Shown here one piece after another: positions 40,014 through 49,775 of a DNA stretch of 64,000 nucleotides (position 1 is the stretch's first letter; each line of letters starts with the position of its first letter). Position numbers and translations under genes: made by a program. The notes beneath the pieces were generated by a model. The model worked only from the letters and a program-made list of their open reading frames with translations. It was not told the origin of the DNA and did no database searches. Source of the DNA: Chloroflexus aurantiacus J-10-fl (GTDB lineage Bacteria > Chloroflexota > Chloroflexia > Chloroflexales > Chloroflexaceae); assembly GCF_000018865.1 (NCBI RefSeq), contig NC_010175.1:992001-1056000 (forward strand), written 5' to 3'.

Positions 40014-41151
40014 GGCGAGAAATATTCAACAGGATACCGGTAGCCATAAGACAACTAATCAACGATGAACTGCCGTATGACAGGAACGGTAGTGTGAGAC
40101 CGGTAAACGGTATCAGCGCTACTGTGACCGCAATATTCACAAACGCCTGAAACACGATCCACGACGTGATACCCACTGCAACCAGGGCGGCAAAGGGAGA
40201 TGGCGCACGCGCAGCAATCCGATACCCACGTACCGCAATAATCACAAAGGCGACGAGGACGGCCAGCGTGCCCAGCAATCCCCACTCTTCACCGATAATT
40301 GCGTAGATTGTATCAGTATGTGGTTGCGGAAGCCAGAGATGCTTTTGCCGGCTCATCCCCACACCCTGCCCGAACAGACCACCACTGCCAAAGGCGTAGA
40401 GTGAATGAATGATCTGATACCCTTCTGTACTGGCCCGCGACCAGGGATCGAGAAAAGCCTGCCAGCGCCCACTGCGAAAGGTGACGATCAGGGCGAAGAA
40501 GGCAACCGATGCCAGCAACGCGGCCCCGGTCACATGCAACAGATTGGCACCGGCAGCAAAGAAAATGGTGCCGCCAATCATCAGAATGATTATCGTGGTG
40601 CCTAAATCCGGCTGCAACATGATCAGACCACAGATAAACCCCAGTATCACTGCAAACGGTACCAGACCATATGCAACATCCCCCAACCGATGACCGCGTC
40701 GCGAGAGCCAGTGGGCGAAGTAGATAATCACGGCCAGCTTGACAAATTCGGCGGGTTGAATACTCAATACCCCCAGCCATCCTTCACCAAAACGTATCCA
40801 CGACCGCGAACCATTCACCTCGGTCATACTGGCCGGTAAGATCAGCACCAGTACCAGCAGCACTAACGCCACTGCCATCAACTGAATCGAGTAGTGTTGC
40901 CAGACCCGATAGTCGATCCGTTGCATGACCCACAGCGCTACCAGCCCTATCACTGCCCCGGTTGCCTGCCGCAACAGGTAGTAGAACGGATTACTGTACA
41001 ACACCGAAGCCTCAACAAAGCTGGCGCTGTAGACCATAATCAGACCAAACGCAGTTAACCCAATCACGGTAGCCAGTAATACCCGGTCTGGCGAGCGATG
41101 TGTGCGGTCAAAGAGCAAATGTGTTGGACGCGATCCATCACTCTTGACCAT
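39877..41151 (-). CDS. ftsW: Lipid II polymerase FtsW (SEDS family)
   Basis: 424 residues from the ATG at 41151 (AGAGGAG upstream). About ten membrane helices, with SEDS landmarks LIMVYSAS, NGSRSWIRFG, QPAEFVKLAVI, QPDLGTTIII, and LTLPFLSYGSSSLI. It polymerises glycan strands with FtsI at the septum. The last 45 or so residues after GILLNISRHV are a polar, Ser/Arg-rich tail encoded in DNA shared with murG. Confidence 0.95.
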   Translation of the reverse strand: MVKSDGSRPTHLLFDRTHRSPDRVLLATVIGLTAFGLIMVYSASFVEASVLYSNPFYYLLRQATGAVIGLVALWVMQRIDYRVWQHYSIQLMAVALVLLVLVLILPASMTEVNGSRSWIRFGEGWLGVLSIQPAEFVKLAVIIYFAHWLSRRGHRLGDVAYGLVPFAVILGFICGLIMLQPDLGTTIIILMIGGTIFFAAGANLLHVTGAALLASVAFFALIVTFRSGRWQAFLDPWSRASTEGYQIIHSLYAFGSGGLFGQGVGMSRQKHLWLPQPHTDTIYAIIGEEWGLLGTLAVLVAFVIIAVRGYRIAARAPSPFAALVAVGITSWIVFQAFVNIAVTVALIPFTGLTLPFLSYGSSSLISCLMATGILLNISRHVDQSNAHTTTSVASVADKDITPHPVGWRHWRSRLSGAGSRPRSR

Positions 41152-41198
41152 ACTCCTCTTCTTTCCTTCACAAAATCCCGACTTCCCAATCAACCACG

Positions 41199-42014
41199 TT
41201 ATGCCGGCGTTACCAGGCGTACCAGGACAATCATCACCAGTGCAATGGCAAACACCCACAACCAGCCCTGCATCGGGAAACGGCGAATGAACAACGGTGG
41301 AAAAAAGCGTAGATCGACAGTCAGTCGAGGGGCGAGGGCAACGCCGATCACAATCCCACTCAGCAATCCACCGAGATGCCCCCAGTTATCGATGACGCCC
41401 TGGGCTGCAAAACCAATCAACAGATTAATCAAGGCAATTGCCACAATGCCACGCACCTGATTTTGACCAAACTCACCCAATACCCGGCGGTTGAGATAGT
41501 AGAACACACCCAGCCCACCAATCAGACCGAAGATTGCCCCGCTCGCTCCCACTGCCGGTGCCGGAGAGAGAGCGTATGACGCGATACTGCCACCGAGTCC
41601 ACTGATCAGATAGAGGGCGAGAAAACGGCCATGGCCATAAAAACGTTCGGTCTCTGGCCCCAGTACCGAGAGCGCATACCCGTTGAAGAAGATATGGATC
41701 AGGTTTGCGTGCAGGAACACAGCGGTCAACAGCCGCCATAGTTCACCATCGGCAATCCGCTCGTTGATCTTCGCCCCCAGGACTGCCAGTACCGGAAATG
41801 CCGGTTGAAAGAACGATCCACTGAGCACACAACTCAGAACGTAGACAATCCCTATCGCCCAGAGCAAACTCTGTGTCACAAACGGACGAGGTGGAGCGGG
41901 GCGGGGTGGAGGTGGAGGAGGTTCTTCCGGCAGATCGGGACGAAGGCCAAACTCGCGCTCGGCTCGACGCAGAAATGCTTCAATATCGTCGGATTCATCA
42001 GGTGGACGGGTCAT
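41199..42014 (-). CDS. Rhomboid family intramembrane serine protease
   Basis: 271 residues from the ATG preceded by GGGGAG; longer frames lack family similarity. A Pro-rich cytoplasmic segment (about 35-50) precedes six membrane helices. The catalytic Ser is in GASGAIFG and the His in NWGHLGG; HIFFNGYALSVLGP holds the HxxxN-type oxyanion residues. It cleaves membrane proteins within the bilayer. It sits between murD and ftsW, overlapping murD by 17 bp, an unusual place; a divisome substrate is conceivable. Confidence 0.92.
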   Translation of the reverse strand: MTRPPDESDDIEAFLRRAEREFGLRPDLPEEPPPPPPRPAPPRPFVTQSLLWAIGIVYVLSCVLSGSFFQPAFPVLAVLGAKINERIADGELWRLLTAVFLHANLIHIFFNGYALSVLGPETERFYGHGRFLALYLISGLGGSIASYALSPAPAVGASGAIFGLIGGLGVFYYLNRRVLGEFGQNQVRGIVAIALINLLIGFAAQGVIDNWGHLGGLLSGIVIGVALAPRLTVDLRFFPPLFIRRFPMQGWLWVFAIALVMIVLVRLVTPA

Positions 42015-43413
42015 ACTTCTGCTCCCCGGCGCGACCGCCAGCCAACTCGCGCACGATCTGGCGAAACGCCTCACCGCGGTGAAACTCATTCCGAAACATG
42101 CCAAAACTGGCACATCCGGGCGAAAGTAAGATTGCACCACCGGGTTGAGCAAGCGAGCGGGCTGTTGCTACCGCGGTGGACAGATCGGCAAAAGGCCCGG
42201 CGAGCGGCAATTGTGGTGCGCACTGGCTCAAGAGTGTCTGCAATCGTGGTGTTGCACTTCCCTGTAACAACACGACTGCCGCAGCACCCTGCGCTATGGT
42301 GTCCGCCAGGTATGCCAGATCAAGGTCTTTATCGGCACCGCCGGCGATCAATACAATCGGCCCCGCAACAGTCGCCAATGCAGCCGCTGTTGCCGATGGA
42401 TTCGTCGCCGTCGTATCATTGATATACCGCACGCCATCAATCGTTGCGACCAGCTCCAGCCGGTGTTCGACCGCCGTCATACTCTGGAGGGCGGCTACGA
42501 TCTCGTGCGGTTCGATCCCAAAATGGTAGGCCAGCGTAGCCGCCGCCAGGGCATTAGCCAGATTGTGGGTGCCAGGTAAGCGCAGATCAGAATGATGCGC
42601 AAGTATCACATCACGATAGCGCAGATACCCATCGGCATCAACCGTTGCATCAGCCGTTGGATCAGAGAGGCTGAAGCTGATGATTCCGCGCCGGCCACGC
42701 CCCCAGGTTTTGGCCTGCTCTGGTGGTAAAACCGCAATCCCATCTTCGTCCTGATGCGCCATGATCTGACGCTTGGCGTTCGCGTAGGCCGCAAACGAGC
42801 CGTGCCAGTTGAGATGGTCAATGCCCAGATTGGTCAGCAGGGCATAATCCGGGCTTAACCCGGCTTCGCCGAGTCGTTCGAGTTGAAAGCTGCTCAGCTC
42901 CAGCACAACCGGTGTCTGCGGCCCGATCTGTGCGAGAGCCTCTAAAGCCGAAATGCGCAAGTTTCCGGCGACAACCGCATCAGGGTAGCGTTGCCGGACC
43001 ATCGCTGCCAGCATCAGGGTCGTGGTCGTCTTCCCTTTCGTGCCGGTCACTCCCAGGATAGGGCCGGGGCAGGCGCGAAAGAAGAGGGTCATCTCGGTTT
43101 CGATGCTGACCCCATGCGACCGGGCGAGCGCCAGCCAGGGTGAGTCGGGGCGCACCGCCGGATTAACTACCAGTAGATCGGCGGCCTGAATATCTTCGGC
43201 CCGATGTTCGCCCAATGTGTAGCGCACCTGCTTCCCAATCTCGGCGGCAAATGCATCAAGTTGGGCTTTCGGTTCGGCCAGCATCTCAGCCGAAGCGAGA
43301 TCGGTTACAGTCACTTCGGCACCATGGCGTAAGAGCCAGCGTGCCACTCCCAGGCCGCCGCCGTGAACCCCAAGCCCCATGACGAGCACCCGTTTTCCTG
43401 CCACCGCTATCAT
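41998..43413 (-). CDS. murD: UDP-N-acetylmuramoyl-L-alanine-D-glutamate ligase
   Basis: 471 residues. N-terminal Rossmann VLVMGLGVHGGG, P-loop GVTGTKGKTTTTLML, and YINDTTATNPSAT for the third domain. It adds D-Glu to the muramyl precursor. The start shares one base with the mraY stop (TAATG). Confidence 0.97.
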   Translation of the reverse strand: MIAVAGKRVLVMGLGVHGGGLGVARWLLRHGAEVTVTDLASAEMLAEPKAQLDAFAAEIGKQVRYTLGEHRAEDIQAADLLVVNPAVRPDSPWLALARSHGVSIETEMTLFFRACPGPILGVTGTKGKTTTTLMLAAMVRQRYPDAVVAGNLRISALEALAQIGPQTPVVLELSSFQLERLGEAGLSPDYALLTNLGIDHLNWHGSFAAYANAKRQIMAHQDEDGIAVLPPEQAKTWGRGRRGIISFSLSDPTADATVDADGYLRYRDVILAHHSDLRLPGTHNLANALAAATLAYHFGIEPHEIVAALQSMTAVEHRLELVATIDGVRYINDTTATNPSATAAALATVAGPIVLIAGGADKDLDLAYLADTIAQGAAAVVLLQGSATPRLQTLLSQCAPQLPLAGPFADLSTAVATARSLAQPGGAILLSPGCASFGMFRNEFHRGEAFRQIVRELAGGRAGEQKYDPST

Positions 43414-44516
43414 TACCGGCTCCCATCACCTTCAATCACAATGATCCCCGGTTGATCGACCTGTAACCCTGTCGCAGGGGGGCCAAAAATCAGCGCCAGC
43501 GAGATACCAACCATTGCGGCCACGGTGCCGATCAAGACAAAGCGCTGCGTCACTTGCGGTTGACTCCAGCCGAGCAATTCAAAATGGTGATGGAGTGGCG
43601 CCATCTTGAAGATACGCCGACCTTCGCCGTACCGCCATTTTGTCCATTTGAAATAGCCGGTCTGAATCATGGTGGATAACGCTTCCACCACAAACACGAT
43701 CCCTATCACCGGTAAGAGTAACCACTGCTGCGATTGTAATGCCACCACAGCCAGGGTCGCACCGAGCGCCAGGGCACCCAGATCACCCATAAACACCTGC
43801 GCCGGATAGGCGTTATACCAGAGAAAGGCAGCGCAGGCACCCACTACGGTGAAACAGAAGGCCATCAGATTGGTCAGGCGCGGCTCGGCGAGAAACGTTA
43901 TCACGCCATACGCCCCAAAGGCGAGCGTCAGATTCCAACCAGCCAGGCTATCGAGACCGTCGGTGATATTGACTGCATTCGAGATAAAGACGATAATCAG
44001 CACTGCAATCGGAATAAACCACAACCCGATATTCACTTCACCGACGAACGGAATCTGAACGAGACCTTCGTGCTCCAGACCATACGGCTGCGGCAGGTAG
44101 AGCGCCAGACTGGCCACGAAAGCAACTGCCATCATAATCCAGAACTTAAAGCGCACCGTAAAGCCGTGCGTCTTTGAACGGGAACCGGTCAGCGACAGCC
44201 AGTCGTCAATCGCACCCAGGACGGCAAAACTCACCATCACGCCCAGAGGCAGCAGCATTGACCAGCGATCAACCAGGTTAAACAGGATCGTCAGGATCAA
44301 CACGGTGCTTACGATCATGATGCCACCCATGGTTGGCGTGCCCACTTTGACCAGATGACTCTGGGGGCCATCCGGTCGGATACGCTTCCCCAATTTATGC
44401 CGGCGCGCAAAGCGTACCCACCACCCACCGATGATCAGGGTCAACACAAACGCTGCCGCAGCAAGCAAGAGGGCACGCGCCATATCCTGAACCAGCACTG
44501 CACGAAGGACGCTCAC
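43413..44516 (-). CDS. mraY: Phospho-MurNAc-pentapeptide transferase
   Basis: 367 residues, about ten membrane helices. The catalytic motifs are AIDDWLSLTGSR, NAVNITDGLDSLAG and MAPLHHHFELLGW. It transfers phospho-MurNAc-pentapeptide to undecaprenyl phosphate, giving lipid I. The GTG start overlaps the murF stop (GTGA). Confidence 0.97.
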   Translation of the reverse strand: MSVLRAVLVQDMARALLLAAAAFVLTLIIGGWWVRFARRHKLGKRIRPDGPQSHLVKVGTPTMGGIMIVSTVLILTILFNLVDRWSMLLPLGVMVSFAVLGAIDDWLSLTGSRSKTHGFTVRFKFWIMMAVAFVASLALYLPQPYGLEHEGLVQIPFVGEVNIGLWFIPIAVLIIVFISNAVNITDGLDSLAGWNLTLAFGAYGVITFLAEPRLTNLMAFCFTVVGACAAFLWYNAYPAQVFMGDLGALALGATLAVVALQSQQWLLLPVIGIVFVVEALSTMIQTGYFKWTKWRYGEGRRIFKMAPLHHHFELLGWSQPQVTQRFVLIGTVAAMVGISLALIFGPPATGLQVDQPGIIVIEGDGSR

Positions 44517-46006
44517 GCAATTTCTCCTGTGTCGTTACGAGTAGTAGCCTGCAAGGCGGCAACAATCGTCTCCATCTGTACGCCGCGCGACCCTTTGATA
44601 AGCAGGTGGTCACCGGGCTGGATGTACCGGTTCAGCAAGTTGATCGCCGCCTCATTATTGTCGCATACCAGAATCTGCTCTGCCGGCATTCCGGCTGAAC
44701 GTGCTGCCTCGGCCATGGTATGCGCCTGTCGCCCAACGGCAACCAGCACATCGGCCATCGTTGCCGCCGCAGCCCCTACCTGCTGATGACCTTCAACGCT
44801 GGCTGCACCCAGTTCGAGCATTTCGCCTAACACGGCAATCCGTCGCCCTTTGGTTTCAGCCAGTACCTGAAGCGCAGCAATAGTCGAAAGTGGTGCCGCG
44901 TTGTAGGTGTCATCGATAATAGTTGTTCCATGCTGACCGGGCACGATACGCAATCGCAATTGTTCACCCGGTTCACGCAACCCTTCGGCAATTGCATCCC
45001 AGTCCAGCCCCAGCACCAGCCCGGCAGCAATGGCTGCCAGCGCTGTATAGGCGTGGTGGCGACCGATCAGTGGTGTGGTCAGGCGATGACTCTGGCCTTC
45101 ATAGCCAACCGTCAACTCGATCCCGTACAATCCATGACTCACCACATCAAGTAAACGCACATCGGCGTTTGGCGCGTAGCCGTAGGTCAGCACCCGAGCA
45201 GCAGTGCGACTCGCCATTGCCGCCACCCGGTGGTCATCGGCATTAAGGATACACCAGCCATCGGCGGGCAACGACTCAGGCAGTTCGGCCTTTGCATTCG
45301 CAATGGCCTCGATACTTCCCAACCGTTCCAGATGCGAAGGGCCAACATTGGTCACAATACCGATCTGGGGGCGGGCAAGCGTCGCCAGAAAGCGAATCTC
45401 ACCCGCCGCCCACATCCCCATCTCGAGCACTGCCACTTGATGGTCGGCAGTCAGCCCGAGTAAGGTTGCCGGTAACGTCACCTCACTATTAAAACTACGT
45501 TGACTTTTTAAGGTACGCAGGCGTCGGCTACAGACCGCCGCCACAACCTCTTTTGTCGAGGTCTTGCCCACACTGCCGGTGATCCCAATCACCGTCGGCG
45601 TGAACATCTGTCGATGGTAGACGGCCACGCGCTGCAAGGCGAAGAGCGGGTCGTCTACAGCGATGAGGAGACATGCGTCAGGCGGAACGGTTGCCAGAGT
45701 CTGAGCCTGCGCCGGTTCGATCAACCGCCAGGGGCGAGCGACTGTATCGAGATTGGATGCCAGCGCAGTCAGTTTTTCTGGTGAAACCAGCGCCGCCGCA
45801 GCACCGCGTGTCACCACATCGGCCAGAAAACGGTGTCCATCGGTGCGTTCGCCGGTTAATGCCACAAAGAGCGATCCCGGCGTTACCTCGCGCGAGTCGG
45901 TTACCACCGGGCCAATCTGAGCATTGGCCCAGGACGGCGGCAGCGTTACCGCCTGTCGTATCACACGAGGTTGTACTCCGTACAATAAATTGTCGAGCCT
46001 GATCAA
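44513..46006 (-). CDS. murF: UDP-MurNAc-tripeptide-D-Ala-D-Ala ligase
   Basis: 497 residues with a TTG start after GGGGAGGG. P-loop GITGSVGKTSTKEVVAAV, followed by LEMGMWAAGEI and DDTYNAAP. It adds D-Ala-D-Ala to the tripeptide. murE, which normally precedes it, is absent here. An extended -10 lies just upstream, so this part of the cluster may have its own promoter. Confidence 0.96.
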   Translation of the reverse strand: MIRLDNLLYGVQPRVIRQAVTLPPSWANAQIGPVVTDSREVTPGSLFVALTGERTDGHRFLADVVTRGAAAALVSPEKLTALASNLDTVARPWRLIEPAQAQTLATVPPDACLLIAVDDPLFALQRVAVYHRQMFTPTVIGITGSVGKTSTKEVVAAVCSRRLRTLKSQRSFNSEVTLPATLLGLTADHQVAVLEMGMWAAGEIRFLATLARPQIGIVTNVGPSHLERLGSIEAIANAKAELPESLPADGWCILNADDHRVAAMASRTAARVLTYGYAPNADVRLLDVVSHGLYGIELTVGYEGQSHRLTTPLIGRHHAYTALAAIAAGLVLGLDWDAIAEGLREPGEQLRLRIVPGQHGTTIIDDTYNAAPLSTIAALQVLAETKGRRIAVLGEMLELGAASVEGHQQVGAAAATMADVLVAVGRQAHTMAEAARSAGMPAEQILVCDNNEAAINLLNRYIQPGDHLLIKGSRGVQMETIVAALQATTRNDTGEIA

Positions 46007-46053
46007 TGTGCCCTCCCCAAGCCGTTGCCGAAACCAACCGTCTTGCGGAGGCC

Positions 46054-46062
46054 ATTATAGCA
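46054..46062 (-). promoter_or_regulatory. Extended -10 promoter before murF
   Basis: TGCTATAAT on the minus strand, 48 bp upstream of the murF start and directly after a 10-bp-stem hairpin. No good -35 is seen. Confidence 0.5.
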
Positions 46063-46072
46063 TCTCCCTTTC

Positions 46073-46098
46073 GCCGACCTCTATCGGTAGAGGTCGGC
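46073..46098 (-). terminator. Hairpin between ftsI and murF
   Basis: GCCGACCTCT / AGAGGTCGGC gives a perfect 10-bp stem with a 6-nt loop. No T-run follows on the minus strand, so it may attenuate or protect mRNA rather than fully terminate. Confidence 0.4.
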
Positions 46099-46148
46099 AC
46101 AAGCTGATAACAAGCTGAAACCCGCCAGATGAACATCTTCCTGCCCCA

Positions 46149-47966
46149 TCACGGTTGCCCTGGACTAACCAGGCTACGATCAGGCGGTATATGCGCGTAG
46201 CGTAACAACTGCTCGACCACGTTGTAATAGACCGGAATAGCAGTAAGTACGCCGAGCGTATCCTTCTTTGGTCGATCAATCTTCACCAGTACGACAAACC
46301 GCGGTTCATCGACCGGGGCAATGCCCAACACCGAGCCAATCGTGTAGACGGGATCGTACCCCCCGCCGGGCAACGGGATCGAGGCCGTTCCCGTTTTGGC
46401 TCCCACCCGATAACCGGGTACAAGCCACTGGTCACTCCAGTTACCGGTGCGCGGCCCCCAAATCACCGGTGCGTAGTGATTCGCCGACTCGACCATCATC
46501 TCGCGCACTGCACGAGCCACGTCTGGGGTCACCGGTCGGGCAACGACTTGTGGCTCCGTGCGGACACATTCATTGTTGCGGCAAATCTGCTGCACCACAT
46601 AAGGCCGCATCATCACCCCATCATTCGCGATGGCACCGGCGGCCTGTACCAACTGCAACGGGGTTACTGAAATCCCCTGACCGTAGGCGTTGGTCAAAAA
46701 GGTGAGCGGACTGTAGCCGGCACTACCATAAAAATTAACAATCCCGCTCTCTTCACCGGCCAGATCGACGCCGGTCGGCTGGCCAAAACCGAAGCGCGTC
46801 AAGACCCGGTAAAAGGTCTCTGGCCCAACCAACTCATTAAATTGCAATGCCGCCACATTGCTCGAATAGTAAATCATCCCGGCCAGCGTCAGCGGGCCGT
46901 GGGGTGCCGCATCAAAATTGCGTAACGTCTGACCGTAGCGTATCACCCAACCCGGATCATCAACCGTCGTCGTTGTCGTCACCACCCCTGAACTGAGGGC
47001 CGCCGCTGCCGTCACCATCTTAAAGGTACTGCCCGGTTCGTAAATCGTACCGATTGCCGGGTTACGTCCATACACCTCTGGTGGATACTCTTGCCAGCGA
47101 TTCGGATCGAAGAATGGCCAGTTGGCCATTGCCAGAATAGCGCCACTACGCGGATCAAGCACGATAATCGTACCGCCATCGGCATTCTGCTCATCGATGG
47201 CCTGCTGTAGCTCTCGTTCCGCCACCTGCTGAATAAATGGATCGATGGTCAACTGCAAATCGGCACCATCTTGCGGTGGCAGCGTGCGGGCCAGGCTGGT
47301 TGCAATCGGGTTGCGATTCGGATCAAACTCACCTTCAATCCGCCCTTCGGTACCACGTAGTAATTGATCGTAGTAGGCTTCGATCCCGCTGACGCCTTCG
47401 CCATTCAGGTTTAATGCACCGACAATCTGAGCCGCAGAGATACCCTGCGGATAGAAACGCATCGGCTCGTAGACCAGCCAGAGACCGGGCAACTCCAGTT
47501 CGGCGACCTGTGCCGCCACTTCTGGTTCAAGCCAGCGCGCCAGACGCACCCACTGCCGATCCGAACGTAACGCCGATAAAATCTGATCTGCCGGCTGATC
47601 AGTCAGGCCGGCAATCAACACTGCAATCTCCGCCTTGCGGGCAGCAGGCACCTGGGGCGGCACAGCAAACAGACTCTGGCGTTCGACATCCATTGCCAGC
47701 ACTGTCCCACTGGCATCGCTAATCTGCCCACGGCGCGGTGCCAGCAAGGTCGGCGTCTCAATTTCCAGCCGCGCCTTACGAGCGAGGTCGTTGCTACGCA
47801 CCACCTGGAGATCAACGAGGCGAACAGCGATGATAATTGTTATCAGAAAACAACTTGCCAGGAGCACCTGCAAGCGCCAGCGCGGTAGTGGCTTGCCTGC
47901 GGGAACCGGCGTCGTTGCTGCCGTCGTTGGCGTTGGCACAGATGAGCGGCGGGTCGTAGTAGCCAT
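46149..47966 (-). CDS. ftsI: Septal penicillin-binding protein (class B transpeptidase)
   Basis: 605 residues. A membrane anchor near residues 31-50 (LLASCFLITIIIAVRLV) is followed by the PBP dimerisation domain and the transpeptidase domain, with SxxK in EPGSTFKMV, SxN in YYSSNVAAL and KTG in GAKTGTAS. It cross-links septal peptidoglycan with FtsW. No PASTA domain is present. It starts 6 bp after ftsL. Confidence 0.95.
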   Translation of the reverse strand: MATTTRRSSVPTPTTAATTPVPAGKPLPRWRLQVLLASCFLITIIIAVRLVDLQVVRSNDLARKARLEIETPTLLAPRRGQISDASGTVLAMDVERQSLFAVPPQVPAARKAEIAVLIAGLTDQPADQILSALRSDRQWVRLARWLEPEVAAQVAELELPGLWLVYEPMRFYPQGISAAQIVGALNLNGEGVSGIEAYYDQLLRGTEGRIEGEFDPNRNPIATSLARTLPPQDGADLQLTIDPFIQQVAERELQQAIDEQNADGGTIIVLDPRSGAILAMANWPFFDPNRWQEYPPEVYGRNPAIGTIYEPGSTFKMVTAAAALSSGVVTTTTTVDDPGWVIRYGQTLRNFDAAPHGPLTLAGMIYYSSNVAALQFNELVGPETFYRVLTRFGFGQPTGVDLAGEESGIVNFYGSAGYSPLTFLTNAYGQGISVTPLQLVQAAGAIANDGVMMRPYVVQQICRNNECVRTEPQVVARPVTPDVARAVREMMVESANHYAPVIWGPRTGNWSDQWLVPGYRVGAKTGTASIPLPGGGYDPVYTIGSVLGIAPVDEPRFVVLVKIDRPKKDTLGVLTAIPVYYNVVEQLLRYAHIPPDRSLVSPGQP

Positions 47967-47972
47967 AGCAGG

Positions 47973-48341
47973 TTACTCATCAAGTGGCGGTAAATCTGGA
48001 ATACGAACATACCGCACCTGATCGGGTGTCGGTGTGCGAAAGCCCAATTCGGTGGCCCGTTTCATGCGCGCTTCAACCGACTGGACACGGGCCATCTGCT
48101 CTTGCAGCCGCGAAAACTCACGATTAAGCTGCACCTGCTGCTGTCGCAAGCCAACCAGCTCATAATTCATGCGGGTCACCAGACCACTCTGCACCAGTGT
48201 CAACAGGCAGAGCAAGCAGAAGATGAGGCTCAACAACAGCATATAGCGTGCTCCATCGAGTCGCAGGTAGCGCGAAAGGTCAACCCGTCGCAACCGCACT
48301 CGGCCCACAATGGCTGGAATGTGTTCAGTTCGTACTGCCAT
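47973..48341 (-). CDS. ftsL: FtsL-like division protein
   Basis: 122 residues. One membrane helix (MLLLSLIFCLLCLLTLVQSG, about 34-53) is followed by a coiled coil (about 60-95, LVGLRQQQVQLNREFSRLQEQ-like heptads) and a short tail. The size, layout and place between rsmH and ftsI fit FtsL, which activates FtsWI with FtsQ and FtsB. FtsL sequence is poorly conserved, so the call relies on context. Confidence 0.8.
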   Translation of the reverse strand: MAVRTEHIPAIVGRVRLRRVDLSRYLRLDGARYMLLLSLIFCLLCLLTLVQSGLVTRMNYELVGLRQQQVQLNREFSRLQEQMARVQSVEARMKRATELGFRTPTPDQVRYVRIPDLPPLDE

Positions 48342-48364
48342 ACCTCTATCCTCTCAATGACCCG

Positions 48365-49270
48365 CTATCCGATCCGGGTAGCAACCCGTAGCTTTGCACT
48401 GCGCGCACGTGGATTGTTTGCCACTTCCGCAGCCGTCGGCACTATCGGCTTCTTCGTTACAATTGTTAGCCGTGGTGTCTCTCCAGATGCTTCGGCCCGC
48501 AGAAACTGCTTCACGATACGATCTTCCAGCGAATGAAAACTGATCACCGCCAATCGACCACCCGGTGCCAATAGATCGACCGCCTGGGGTAGAGTAGCCC
48601 GCAACCGATCAAGCTCCTGGTTTACCGCAATCCGCAGGGCTTGAAACGTGCGGGTTGCCGGATGAATACGACCATGACGCCCACCGACTGCACGCGCAAC
48701 GACCTCGGCCAGTTCTGCCGTGCGTTGAAAGGGTTGAGTTCGCCGATGCTCAACGATTGCCCGTGCAATGCGGCGGGCAGCATGCTCTTCACCATACAAG
48801 AAGATAATGTCGGCCAGTTCACGTTCGCTCAATCTGTTCACCATATCGGCAGCGGTCAAGCCCTGCGTTGGATCAAGCCTCATATCGAGAGGGCCATCTG
48901 CCGTGAACGAAAAGCCGCGTTCAGGCGTATCAAGCTGGTATGACGACACCCCCAGATCGAACAGAATGCCATCAAAAGCGCCAAAACCGGCAGTAGCGGC
49001 AAGCGTTGCTAGATCGGCAAAAGAGCCATGGCAGAGCACGGCCTGTTCGATCAGACCGGCTGCCTGCAAGCGAGCAGCAGTTGCCGCAAGTGCAGCGGGA
49101 TCGGCGTCGATCCCCAGCAACCTGCCACCGGGCTGCGCTGCCTGCAACACCGCCAGCGCGTGCCCCCCACCACCGACAGTTGCATCGAGATACTGCCCGG
49201 CGGGGCGCGGTGCCAGCATCGTCAGCACCTCGGTTAATAGAACCGGTGTATGCTGGAACGTTACCGCCAT
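48365..49270 (-). CDS. rsmH: 16S rRNA (cytosine1402-N4) methyltransferase
   Basis: 301 residues. SAM-binding [15 protein letters not shown], the catalytic region [14 protein letters not shown], and [17 protein letters not shown] are diagnostic. It methylates C1402 in the ribosomal P site. The ATG overlaps the mraZ stop (TGATG on the minus strand); a TTG one codon earlier is possible. Confidence 0.97.
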   Translation of the reverse strand: MAVTFQHTPVLLTEVLTMLAPRPAGQYLDATVGGGGHALAVLQAAQPGGRLLGIDADPAALAATAARLQAAGLIEQAVLCHGSFADLATLAATAGFGAFDGILFDLGVSSYQLDTPERGFSFTADGPLDMRLDPTQGLTAADMVNRLSERELADIIFLYGEEHAARRIARAIVEHRRTQPFQRTAELAEVVARAVGGRHGRIHPATRTFQALRIAVNQELDRLRATLPQAVDLLAPGGRLAVISFHSLEDRIVKQFLRAEASGETPRLTIVTKKPIVPTAAEVANNPRARSAKLRVATRIG

Positions 49271-49701
49271 CAAATCCCCAACTTCCGCATCTGTTCATCG
49301 AAGTGTGGCCCCTGACTTTCCAGACGTTGTTGCACCTCACGCCAGCGCTCAGGTGCCCAAACTTCAATAAACGCATCAAGCCCAACCAGCAACACCTGAT
49401 CTGTCAACCCACCGGCTTCACGCAGATTCTGCGGCAACAAAATCCGTCCCTGGCGATCCATCTCCTGTTCCGAAGCACTGGCGAAGAGCAAGCGGCGTAG
49501 CATACGCGCATCTTCATCTACCAGCGACAACGCACTTACCCGCCGGGTCAGATCGTTCCAGTAGGGTAGGGGAAAGATGAGCAGACAACGGTCAAAACCA
49601 CGGGTCACCACCATCCCACCGGCCAGATCGGCACGAAAACGTGCCGGGATGGCCAGGCGTCCCTTCTCGTCGATGGTATGCTCGTATGACCCAAGAAACA
49701 C
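49270..49701 (-). CDS. mraZ: Transcriptional regulator MraZ
   Basis: 143 residues with two MraZ/AbrB-like halves: [20 protein letters not shown] and the second, [19 protein letters not shown] (the D-x-x-GR signature twice). It forms a ring-shaped oligomer that binds TGGGN repeats before its own operon and represses it. A promoter and such repeats lie just upstream. Confidence 0.97.
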   Translation of the reverse strand: MFLGSYEHTIDEKGRLAIPARFRADLAGGMVVTRGFDRCLLIFPLPYWNDLTRRVSALSLVDEDARMLRRLLFASASEQEMDRQGRILLPQNLREAGGLTDQVLLVGLDAFIEVWAPERWREVQQRLESQGPHFDEQMRKLGI

Positions 49702-49739
49702 CGGTTACGACCCTTTTCCGTAAGGAGTGTGGGATTTTC

Positions 49740-49764
49740 TCCCACTTTTCCCCACTTTTCCCCA
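49740..49764 (-). promoter_or_regulatory. MraZ operator: three TGGGN repeats
   Basis: On the minus strand TGGGG, TGGGG and TGGGA are each separated by 5 nt (AAAAG both times), a strict 10-bp period. This is the known arrangement of MraZ boxes. It lies 39-63 bp upstream of mraZ and just after the expected transcription start. Confidence 0.9.
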
Positions 49765-49775
49765 CCTGTCGCCAC

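Noticed and set aside
46007-46148. A hidden murE remnant between ftsI and murF
   Set aside because: Only 142 bp, with a hairpin and a promoter-like element; no coding similarity.
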